DNA from: Commensalibacter melissae
GTDB lineage: Bacteria; Pseudomonadota; Alphaproteobacteria; Acetobacterales; Acetobacteraceae
DNA: 64,000 bases
Assembly: GCF_009734185.1 (NCBI RefSeq)
Contig: NZ_CP046393.1
Coordinates: 302,501-366,500 of the forward strand
Reading direction: 5' to 3'
The notes below the pieces were generated by a model. That model did no database searches and was not told the origin of the DNA. It saw only the letters and a program-made list of their open reading frames with translations. Both the position numbers and the translations under genes were made by a program. Of this stretch, positions 56,855 through 64,000 are shown one piece after another. How positions within the stretch are numbered: position 1 is the stretch's first letter; each line of letters starts with the position of its first letter.

Positions 56855-56898
56855 ATTCACGTTATCTGTTAACGTGCAATGAATGGTTATTAACGCTT

Positions 56899-58071
56899 AT
56901 GTCAAGATTGTCCATATCTCCCAAACCCCAAAAAAAACCTGAAAATCCATGTTTTTCATCTGGTCCTTGCGCAAAACGTCCCGGATGGAATATCAATGTT
57001 TTGCAAAATGCTCTGGTAGGGCGGTCACATCGTTCCATGGAAGGGCGGGCCAGGTTACATGATGTCATTCACCGCTCTGCTGAAATACTTGATGTTCCTG
57101 AAGGATGGAAATTGGGTATTGTGCCCGCTTCAGATACCGGGGCTGTTGAAATGGTTTTGTGGGCTTTGCTAGGGTCTCGTCCTGTTGATGTGCTTTCTTA
57201 TGACAGTTTTTCTGCGGAATGGGTTACCGATGTTGTTGAACAGTTAAAACTGTCCAATATTAATATTATTTATGCAGAGTATGGTGAATTGCCAAATCTG
57301 GATGAAATTCAGTGGGATAATGATGTTGTAATGGTGTGGAATGGAACGACTTCGGGTGTTAAAATTCCCAATGGAGATTTCATTCCTGACCATCATGATG
57401 GATTGGTTATTTGTGATGCGACCTCGGCTGTTTTTTCGATGGATCTACCATGGTCGAAACTTGATGTGGTAACGTGGTCCTGGCAAAAGGTTTTGGGTGG
57501 GGAAGCCGCGCATGGAATGCTTGCTCTATCACCACGTGCAGTGAGACGTCTAGAAAAAACAAAACAGTTAAGACCCTTGCCTAAAATCTTCCGTGTATTG
57601 AAACAGGGAAAATTGAACGAAAAAATTTTTGAGGGAGATACAATCAATACTCCGTCAATGCTTTGTGTTGAAGACGCGCTGGATGGTTTGAGATGGGCTC
57701 AATCTGTCGGGGGATTGGCAGGATTGAAACGTCTTAGTGAAAATAATCTGAGGATTGTCAGCCAATGGGTTGCTAAAACGGCATGGATTGAATTTCTTGC
57801 AAAAGATGAGAAGTATCGCTCACATACCTCTATTTGTTTAAAAATTGTGGACCCTTGGTTTGTTGCGTTGGATAATAAAAGTCAGAAAACGGTTTTATCG
57901 AAACTGACTGGTCTTTTGGCTGAGGAACAGGTCGCTTATGATATTGCCAGTTATCGTGATGCTCCTCTGGGATTGAGGTTATGGGGTGGGGCAACGGTGA
58001 CTGCTGCATCTATGGAGGCCCTGTTACCTTGGCTTGATTGGGCGTTTGCGATGGTAAAGGCGGATGGCTGA
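56899..58071 (+). CDS. serC: phosphoserine aminotransferase
   Basis: A 390-residue PLP enzyme that makes 3-phosphoserine in serine synthesis. It shows [13 protein letters not shown] at the N-terminus, [18 protein letters not shown] and the PLP lysine in [12 protein letters not shown] (near residue 197), the pattern of the alphaproteobacterial SerC type. The next gene is hisZ after 42 bases; serA, often placed here in relatives, is missing from the window. Confidence 0.95.
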   Translation: MSRLSISPKPQKKPENPCFSSGPCAKRPGWNINVLQNALVGRSHRSMEGRARLHDVIHRSAEILDVPEGWKLGIVPASDTGAVEMVLWALLGSRPVDVLSYDSFSAEWVTDVVEQLKLSNINIIYAEYGELPNLDEIQWDNDVVMVWNGTTSGVKIPNGDFIPDHHDGLVICDATSAVFSMDLPWSKLDVVTWSWQKVLGGEAAHGMLALSPRAVRRLEKTKQLRPLPKIFRVLKQGKLNEKIFEGDTINTPSMLCVEDALDGLRWAQSVGGLAGLKRLSENNLRIVSQWVAKTAWIEFLAKDEKYRSHTSICLKIVDPWFVALDNKSQKTVLSKLTGLLAEEQVAYDIASYRDAPLGLRLWGGATVTAASMEALLPWLDWAFAMVKADG

Positions 58072-58113
58072 ATCATACGGGAAGATGATTAAAGGTAAAA
58101 AGCAACTATACAT

Positions 58114-59259
58114 ATGATTGATGATCTGGAAATAAGTAACGCATTGCTCCCCGTTGGTTTTTGCGATGTCTTGCCCTCTGATGCTGAGACAGAAGCGCGT
58201 GGTTTGCAAAAAATGATGAATATTTTTGCTAATTACGGTTATGATCGGGTCAATCCACCTTTATTGGAATTCGAGCAGAGTCTTCTTGCGCATGCGGGCA
58301 AAGGAATTGCAGAGCAAACTTTTCGGATAATGGATCCAGAAACACGTTATATGATGGGCTTGCGCGCAGACATTACACCTCAGATTGCCAGAATTGCTGC
58401 GACACGATTGATCAATTCACCACGTCCTTTGCGGTTGTCGTATGCTGGTCTCTGTATTTGGGTTAAAGGGGCAAGACATTCAGCAGCCCGTCAAATTTTA
58501 CAGACTGGCATTGAATTAATTGGCATCGATAATGCACAGGCTGATGCCGAGGTGATTCTTGTGACTGCACAGGCATTGCAGGCGCTTGGGATTCAGGCCT
58601 TCAGTTTTGATTTAATGATGCCGCAGCTGGTGCAGGCAATTATTGGCCCGGAAAATTTTACCTCTGCACAATTGGGTGCGTTAATGCGTGCATTGGATCG
58701 TAAAGATGTTGCCGCCGTAAAATATTATGGCGGGGATTATTCGGATATTTTGACAGCTATGTTGCAGGCGGCAGGTCCTGCGGATCAGGCTATTGGCGCA
58801 TTGCGAAAATTAGATTTCCCAGCAGAGGCCCAACGGTTGTTTGAACGGTTGTTGGCTTCTGTAAAAGCGGTGCGAAATCAAGATCCGGATATTGAATTGA
58901 CTATTGATCCTGTTGAATTTAGAGGCTGGGATTATCATACAGGATTATGTATTTCCGTTTATGCTGATGGTATTAGTGGTGAAGTTGGTCGGGGTGGAAG
59001 ATATCTTTCCAATAATCAGGAACCTGCTTGTGGTTTAACCCTTCGTCCAGATATTTTGTTGCAAAGAGCGGAAAGACCTTTGAGCAAATCAAGAGTTTTT
59101 GTTCCCTATGATTGTCATAGAATTGAGGAGTTGAGCAAACTGCATGAAGAGGGATATGTTACATTAATGAGTTGTGCGGTTGAAGGCGATCCTGAAGAAG
59201 AGGCTCATCATTTAAATTGTCAATATATATACAAAAAAGGAAAGTTGTTTCCTTTGTAA
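58114..59259 (+). CDS. hisZ: ATP phosphoribosyltransferase regulatory subunit
   Basis: A 381-residue HisZ, a histidyl-tRNA synthetase-like protein without charging activity that forms a complex with short-form HisG and gives it histidine feedback control. It has LLPVGFCDVLPSDAETEAR, FRIMDPETRYMMGLRADITPQIARI, ARQILQTGIELIG and the HisRS-like FRGWDYHTGL. Its partner is the short HisG encoded at 12371-13069, 45 kb away. Between serC and purA. Confidence 0.93.
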   Translation: MIDDLEISNALLPVGFCDVLPSDAETEARGLQKMMNIFANYGYDRVNPPLLEFEQSLLAHAGKGIAEQTFRIMDPETRYMMGLRADITPQIARIAATRLINSPRPLRLSYAGLCIWVKGARHSAARQILQTGIELIGIDNAQADAEVILVTAQALQALGIQAFSFDLMMPQLVQAIIGPENFTSAQLGALMRALDRKDVAAVKYYGGDYSDILTAMLQAAGPADQAIGALRKLDFPAEAQRLFERLLASVKAVRNQDPDIELTIDPVEFRGWDYHTGLCISVYADGISGEVGRGGRYLSNNQEPACGLTLRPDILLQRAERPLSKSRVFVPYDCHRIEELSKLHEEGYVTLMSCAVEGDPEEEAHHLNCQYIYKKGKLFPL

Positions 59260-59332
59260 TTGGTGTAAGCGCTTTAATCATTTAATATTTGTGTAATTTT
59301 ATAAATAAGGTTGTTTAGATAAGGAAGTCTAT

Positions 59333-60622
59333 ATGTCCAGTGTTACCATTGTCGGTTCCCAATGGGGAGATGAGGGAAAAGGAAAGATTGTTGATTGGCT
59401 GGCCAGTCAGGCAGATGTTGTAGTAAGATTTCAGGGCGGACATAACGCTGGACATACCCTGGTTATTGATGGAAAAAGTTATAAATTATCATTATTGCCT
59501 TCCGGTGTAGTTAGGCAAAAAATTAGTATTATTGGCAATGGGGTTGTTGTTGATCCACAGGCCCTGTTAAATGAGATTGCCAAGTTTAAAGATCAGAATA
59601 TCGAAATTACTCCAGATATTTTAAAAGTAGCCGAGAATTGCCCTTTGATTTTGCCTTCTCATGTGGCCTTGGATCAGGCTCGTGAAAAAGCACGTGGAGA
59701 ACATAAAATTGGAACAACCGGTCGAGGTATCGGACCCGCTTATGAAGATAAAGTGGCGCGTCGTGCCATTCGCTTGTGTGATTTGACAGAACCGGAAACG
59801 CTAGATTGGCGTTTGGATGAGTTATTGGCTCATCATAATGCCTTATTGGTATCATTGGGTGAAAAAACATTTTCAAAAGATGAAATTCTATCCTATCTCA
59901 ATACTATTGCTGTAAAGGTTTTACCTTTTATGGCACCCGTTTCAGAATTAATGGCAAGTTATATTAAAAATAATAAATTTGTGCTATTTGAAGGGGCACA
60001 GGCCATAATGTTGGATGTAGATCATGGAACCTATCCTTTTGTAACCAGTTCAAATACTGTGCCTGCTCAAACGGGGATTGGTAGCGGTACAGGTCCACGG
60101 ACAGGCGGATACATACTTGGAATTGCCAAGGCCTATACGACAAGAGTTGGTGCAGGGCCATTTCCAACCGAGCTATTTGATGAAACTGGAAAATATTTAG
60201 GTGAAAAAGGTTATGAGTTCGGTACGGTAACAGGACGGCCAAGACGCTGTGGATGGTTCGATGCTGTACTGGTACGTCGTGCAGTTCAAGTTGGTGGATT
60301 GGATGGTTTGGCCTTGATGAAACTAGATGTTCTGGACGGCTTAAAAGAGGTCAAAATTTGTGTCGGGTATCAATTGGACGGTCAGAATATAGAGCGTTTT
60401 CCATATACTTTGGAAGCGCAAAAAAGATTGAAACCTATTTATGAAACGATGTTAGGATGGAATGAAAAGACCTCTGGTATTCGGTCAAAGAAAGAATTGC
60501 CGGCAGCAGCAAGAAATTATATTGAACGTATTGAAGCATTGATAGGGGTTAAGGTTGCTGTCATTTCAACCAGTCCTGAACGTGAAGATACAATATTATC
60601 CGAGAATTTTTTGCCAAACTAA
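59333..60622 (+). CDS. purA: adenylosuccinate synthetase
   Basis: A 429-residue PurA that joins IMP and aspartate using GTP in AMP synthesis. Signature blocks are [17 protein letters not shown] (P-loop and catalytic Asp), [11 protein letters not shown] with the catalytic His, [34 protein letters not shown] and [12 protein letters not shown]. Length is normal. A terminator follows the stop. Confidence 0.98.
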   Translation: MSSVTIVGSQWGDEGKGKIVDWLASQADVVVRFQGGHNAGHTLVIDGKSYKLSLLPSGVVRQKISIIGNGVVVDPQALLNEIAKFKDQNIEITPDILKVAENCPLILPSHVALDQAREKARGEHKIGTTGRGIGPAYEDKVARRAIRLCDLTEPETLDWRLDELLAHHNALLVSLGEKTFSKDEILSYLNTIAVKVLPFMAPVSELMASYIKNNKFVLFEGAQAIMLDVDHGTYPFVTSSNTVPAQTGIGSGTGPRTGGYILGIAKAYTTRVGAGPFPTELFDETGKYLGEKGYEFGTVTGRPRRCGWFDAVLVRRAVQVGGLDGLALMKLDVLDGLKEVKICVGYQLDGQNIERFPYTLEAQKRLKPIYETMLGWNEKTSGIRSKKELPAAARNYIERIEALIGVKVAVISTSPEREDTILSENFLPN

Positions 60623-60649
60623 TTTTAAGATAATTTATTGTCTTTTTGT

Positions 60650-60672
60650 GACCCCTGACAAGGGGTCTTTTA
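60650..60672 (+). terminator. terminator after purA
   Basis: GACCCCT (60650-60656), loop GACA, AGGGGTC (60661-60667), then four Ts: a compact rho-independent terminator. Confidence 0.88.
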
Positions 60673-61088
60673 TAATTCTCATTTTACGTTTCTTAATTCG
60701 TTCTATAAATATTTATTTGTGAATAAAAGATTTTTATTAAGAAAATTTTAATGAATTTTATTCAAAAAAAGATTTGAAAATTAATATTTATATGAAAAAG
60801 AAACAAAAACCACCTTTTAATATATGTTCAAGAAATGATTTAAGGATATATTATAGATAATTTTATTTTATTGCTTAAATATAATGATCGAAAAGATAGA
60901 TTGTAACTAAGAATCATTTGAAACAAATTTATCTGATCGTAAAATTAATAACAGTATGTTTTAAATTTTTTTATCTTTTGAAATTTGTTGTAGATTTAAT
61001 ATATTCCAAAAGAAAAATTTTAAAAAAAACTGTTTTATTAACAGCTTAATAGATAATTATCAAATATTATTTTGACCAATTCAATGTG
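60673..61088. other. AT-rich intergenic region before azlC
   Basis: About 415 bases, very AT-rich, without a recognised gene, RNA or repeat. It should carry the azlCD promoter. Confidence 0.35.
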
Positions 61089-61889
61089 ATGCACATGGTT
61101 ATCCAAATATTCAATAAAAAAAATAACGGGTTAACATCTGATTCCAATAAAGAAAAACGCGTAGGATCAAATATACGCAGGGAAATTCTGAGAGCTTTAA
61201 AGACAGCTTTTCCTTTAATGTTAAGTGTCATTCCTTTTGGTCTGTTATTGGGGGCGCAGGCAAAGATACATGGATTGTCAACGCTTGAGCTCTGGTTAAT
61301 GTGCAGTTTAAATTTTGCTGGCGGATCTGAATTTGTCGCGATTAATTTATGGCAAAAAACACCGCCATTATTATTGATTGTTGCGATGACCTTACTGGTG
61401 AATTGCCGTCATATTTTAATGGGCGCCACCATGATACAGTTTTGCAAGCGTTTTTCATTAAAAAGGATTTTACCATCTTTTTTCTTTTTATGTGATGAAT
61501 GTTGGGCATTGTCATTGCAGGACTGTTATCACAGGTTAAAAAAAGTCATTAGTCCATCTTTTAGTTATATATTTTATATGACTGTAGGAGTTTCTTTGTA
61601 TCTTGTCTGGGTTACAAGTGCCGTGATAGGAATTTTATTGGGGCCTTTATTTGGTAATCTTTTGCATTATGGATTTGATATGGCGTTTGCAGCCATATTC
61701 ATTGTTTTACTTCGTGGTATGTGGCTGGGATGGAGAAAAGGCATTATCTGGGCAAGTAGCCTTATAACTGCCTGTATAGTGTATATGTTTGTGCCTGGGG
61801 AATGGTATATTATTGCGGGTACTTTGACCGGAATAATATTTGTCTTTCTGGTTCCCAATCACATGCTGCAGGCATCAAAAAATGTTTAG
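61089..61889 (+). CDS. azlC: AzlC family branched-chain amino acid permease
   Basis: A 266-residue inner-membrane protein of the AzlC family, the large subunit of a branched-chain amino acid exporter. It starts with a hydrophilic stretch (about 30 residues), then ALKTAFPLMLSVIPFGLLLGAQA, LNFAGGSEFVAINLW and NCRHILMGA, which are typical. Seven or eight hydrophobic segments follow. GTG 61086, ATG 61089 and ATG 61095 are all possible starts with no clear ribosome site. The stop overlaps azlD. Confidence 0.88.
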   Translation: MHMVIQIFNKKNNGLTSDSNKEKRVGSNIRREILRALKTAFPLMLSVIPFGLLLGAQAKIHGLSTLELWLMCSLNFAGGSEFVAINLWQKTPPLLLIVAMTLLVNCRHILMGATMIQFCKRFSLKRILPSFFFLCDECWALSLQDCYHRLKKVISPSFSYIFYMTVGVSLYLVWVTSAVIGILLGPLFGNLLHYGFDMAFAAIFIVLLRGMWLGWRKGIIWASSLITACIVYMFVPGEWYIIAGTLTGIIFVFLVPNHMLQASKNV

Positions 61890-62190
61890 TACCTACATTA
61901 ATGAACACGCTTTTCTGACGATTATATTCATGGGGATGGTAACATATCTGACACGAATTGGTGGATACCTTGTTTTTAGTAAATATGATCATCCCCGATT
62001 AAAGAACATATTGGAAATTGTTCCTGGATGCGTAATGATTTCCTTGATCGCACCTTATTTTGTTACAGGACGGATGGCAGATATGATTGCATTAATCTTT
62101 ACGGTAACGGCGGCTATTCGATGCTCTTTTTTGGTTACACTGATTATCGCGATAGGATCAGCTGGATTATTACGATATCTTCTAGGTTAA
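61882..62190 (+). CDS. azlD: AzlD family branched-chain amino acid transport protein
   Basis: A 102-residue AzlD, the small partner of AzlC, with four hydrophobic segments and the family's MGMVTYLTRIGGYLV opening. The ATG at 61882 overlaps the azlC stop by 8 bases, so the two are coupled. Convergent with rpoH. Confidence 0.85.
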   Translation: MFSTYINEHAFLTIIFMGMVTYLTRIGGYLVFSKYDHPRLKNILEIVPGCVMISLIAPYFVTGRMADMIALIFTVTAAIRCSFLVTLIIAIGSAGLLRYLLG

Positions 62191-62225
62191 ATACGCCATA
62201 ATCCAGCTTGTTATGTTTTATATTT

Positions 62226-63134
62226 TTAGGCAATAGCTACCTGGTTTATTGAGTTTTTAAATCCAATATCTGAACCATGTGCTTTTTGAATAATTTCTTG
62301 CAATTTTTCAAAAGCACGGGTTTCAATCTGACGGATACGTTCTCTGGAAATTTTATAGACTTTTGAAAGTTCTTCCAAAGTTGCAGGTTTATCTTTTAAC
62401 CTACGCTCCGTTAATATTTCACGTTCTCTGGGTTTTAAGCCTTCCATCGCTTTTTGTAGAATATTATGACGTTGGGATAGTTCTTCACGTTCGGCATAGC
62501 TCTCTTCCTAGTTAATGGCGTCATCAACCAGCATATTCTGCCATTCGTTATAATCACTGTCGTTTCCCATAGGGGTATTTAGGCTGTGATCTTGAGCGCT
62601 TAACCGTTGATTCATACTTTGAATCTCGGATGTAGTTACCCCAAGTTTCTCCGAGATTGTTTCCAATTGTTCCGGGGTTAGATCAGTGTCACTAAAGGCC
62701 TTAATCTGGCTTTTAACGCGACGTAAATTGAAAAAAAGCTTTTTTTGAGCAGCGGTTGTCCCTATTTTAACCAAAGACCAGTTGTGAAGAATATATTCCT
62801 GAATGGCCGCTTTAATCCACCAAATTGCATAGGTTGTAAACCGGAACCCACGGTCTGGATTAAAACGTTGGATGGCTTGAAGCATACCTATATTTCCCTC
62901 ACTTATCAATTCATTCAGGGGCAAGGCATAGCGTTTGTATGTTGTGGCTATTTTAACGACTAATCTTAAATGTGCATTGATCAATTTATGTGCAGCCTGT
63001 ATATTTCCCTCCTCTTTCCACTGTTTCGCATAGGTGAATTCCTCTTCAGCTGTTAAGAGGGGAAATTTGCGGATATTCTGGATATATTGTGTAATGTTGT
63101 TTTCTGGCGTGATATCTAACATTGAAGGAACCAT
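62226..63134 (-). pseudogene. rpoH: heat-shock sigma factor RpoH interrupted by an in-frame TAG
   Basis: The reading frame of sigma-32 is complete in one frame over 303 codons but has a TAG at codon 209 (62508-62510). The first part (208 residues, 62508-63134) has region 2 (LISEGNIGMLQAIQRFNPDRGFRFTTYAIWWI in pieces) and the RpoH box QKKLFFNLR at 130-138. The second part has the linker EESYAEREELSQRH and region 4 (ELSKVYKISRERIRQIETRAF), the -35 binding helix-turn-helix. Total length fits RpoH. It lies downstream of an rluD-type gene, the usual alphaproteobacterial neighbour. One base change, such as CAG to TAG, would explain it. Readthrough, a sequencing error or a true pseudogene cannot be told apart here. 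Confidence 0.85.
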
Positions 63135-63507
63135 TGATTTGTACCTTTATGATGTTATGGTCTGCGTAAAACAGAACACATGTCTTGTTGATCTTTATTG
63201 TATTTTTAATTAATGCAGTTGACCCACATTTATATTTTATGAAGTTTGTTTTGTTTACGAACATTGTTATATCAGACTAATTTAGTCCTGTCAAAAAAAA
63301 TAACATAAAAATAAAGTATATTTTCATCGATAAATTCGATTATAGGTAATAAAAATTGAACTGGTTAATATTTATAGAGTTTAAAACATGTATTTTACAA
63401 AATTTTAATCTTTATAATTAATAATTTATTAATAAATTTTTAACAAGTTATTTTTTTCTTTGCAAGAGTGTTTATTTCGAATCGAAAAATAAGGATTTAT
63501 TATATCT
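63135..63507. other. intergenic region upstream of rpoH
   Basis: About 370 AT-rich bases between the rluD-type gene and rpoH, expected to hold the rpoH promoter and 5' leader. No gene or strong hairpin recognised. Confidence 0.35.
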
Positions 63508-64000
63508 TTATTTTTCCGTAGTTATTTTCTTTATTAAACGTTCCATATCCTGGGGCAATGATGTTTCAAACTCATGATATTTATTGCTTATGGGATGATT
63601 AAATCCTAAAAGTGTCGCATGCAGGGCCTGTCTGGGAAAATCAAGAAGTTCATTTCTTTGATCTATGGGTAAGATTTTTGCAATGGCGGGAATCCGCTTA
63701 AGATATACGGGATCACCTATTAAGGGGTGACCTTGTTTCGATAAATGCACACGAATCTGGTGAGTGCGTCCTGTATCAAGTTTACACTGAATAAAGCTTA
63801 CAGCTGGATTTATTATTTTTTGAATTTTATAATTTGTTTTGGCATATTTTCCACCTTTTTTGACAATTGTCATTTTTTTACGATCATAGGGGTCACGACC
63901 GATATTTCCTTCAATAGACCCTGGACTTGGGTTTGGTATTCCCCAACAGATGGCATGATATAACCGGTTTATGGTTCGATCTGCAAAATCAGCGGATAGT
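63508..64000 (-). CDS. rluD: RluA/RluD family pseudouridine synthase, C-terminal part
   Basis: The frame runs to the window edge, so the N-terminus is missing; the visible 163 residues are the C-terminal part of an RluA-family 23S rRNA pseudouridine synthase. They include FADRTINRLYHAICWGIPNP, IEGNIGRDPYDRKKM, the LDTGRTHQIRVHL motif and GHPLIGDPVYL. The catalytic GRLD motif lies outside the window. Starting the gene at the internal ATG (63873) would break these conserved blocks. The rluD-rpoH order is typical of alphaproteobacteria, supporting RluD over RluA or RluC. Confidence 0.85.
   Translation of the reverse strand, partial: LSADFADRTINRLYHAICWGIPNPSPGSIEGNIGRDPYDRKKMTIVKKGGKYAKTNYKIQKIINPAVSFIQCKLDTGRTHQIRVHLSKQGHPLIGDPVYLKRIPAIAKILPIDQRNELLDFPRQALHATLLGFNHPISNKYHEFETSLPQDMERLIKKITTEK

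Noticed and set aside
62447-62508. Split sigma factor with separate translation of the second half from ATG 62447
   Set aside because: That ATG has no ribosome site in front, and starting there loses the 25 codons after TAG that match the RpoH linker. An in-frame nonsense codon is simpler.
63508-63873. A complete 121-residue pseudouridine synthase starting at 63873
   Set aside because: The same frame continues upstream to the window edge with conserved RluD blocks, so the Met is internal and the gene is only cut by the window.

Overview
The window looks like a chromosomal segment of an AT-rich alphaproteobacterium, most likely an acetic acid bacterium (Acetobacteraceae) of the insect-gut Commensalibacter type. 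The reasons are the 23S-5S-tRNA-fMet end of an rRNA operon, the gene orders murA-hisG-hisD-infA-maf-rng-yacG, scpA-scpB-tatB-tatC-serS, DUF815-yajC, rplM-rpsI-argC, serC-hisZ-purA and rluD-rpoH, a short-form HisG with a separate HisZ, an OprB porin and a low overall GC. The genus is inferred from protein flavour and base composition; no 16S sequence is present to confirm it.

Layout. 1-1307: end of an rRNA operon with initiator tRNA. 1481-8544: accessory region with an OprB porin, a small His-rich exported protein, two divergent thymidylate-kinase-like paralogs, a PAP2 phosphatase, a probable CHAD protein and a very AT-rich DUF4209 gene beside tRNA-Phe. 8714-16309: minus-strand housekeeping block (yacG, RNase E/G, maf, infA, hisD, hisG, murA, dcd, glucokinase). 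16471-20548: two related exported proteins and two tandem glycosyltransferases. 20567-33200: xthA, dGTPase-like gene, argS, a SPOR protein, scpAB, tatBC, serS, DUF815 ATPase, yajC, sodB and a squalene/phytoene synthase-like gene. 33294-36094: Tat-exported SDR and two small exported proteins, one built from five 18-residue helical repeats. 36245-40819: tyrS, fused pabB-pabC and an MscS channel. 40891-46312: a heme-iron uptake module (tonB-exbD-exbB, heme oxygenase, TonB-dependent heme receptor) with repeated Fur-like operator sequences. 46471-48992: tRNA-His, rplM, rpsI, argC. 49212-56289: two giant secreted-type proteins with beta-solenoid passengers that share an apparently identical, GC-rich C-terminal Hint (hedgehog/intein) module. 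56771-60622: tRNA-Leu, serC, hisZ, purA. 61089-64000: azlC-azlD, an rpoH gene interrupted by an in-frame amber codon, and the 3' part of an rluD-type gene cut by the window edge.

The two observations most worth following are (1) the pair of Hint proteins, in which about 1.04 kb of GC-rich sequence encoding a 348-residue C-terminal module appears identical while the AT-rich passengers have diverged, and (2) the heat-shock sigma factor gene, whose two halves lie in the same frame separated by one TAG. No transposase, prophage or CRISPR array was seen.
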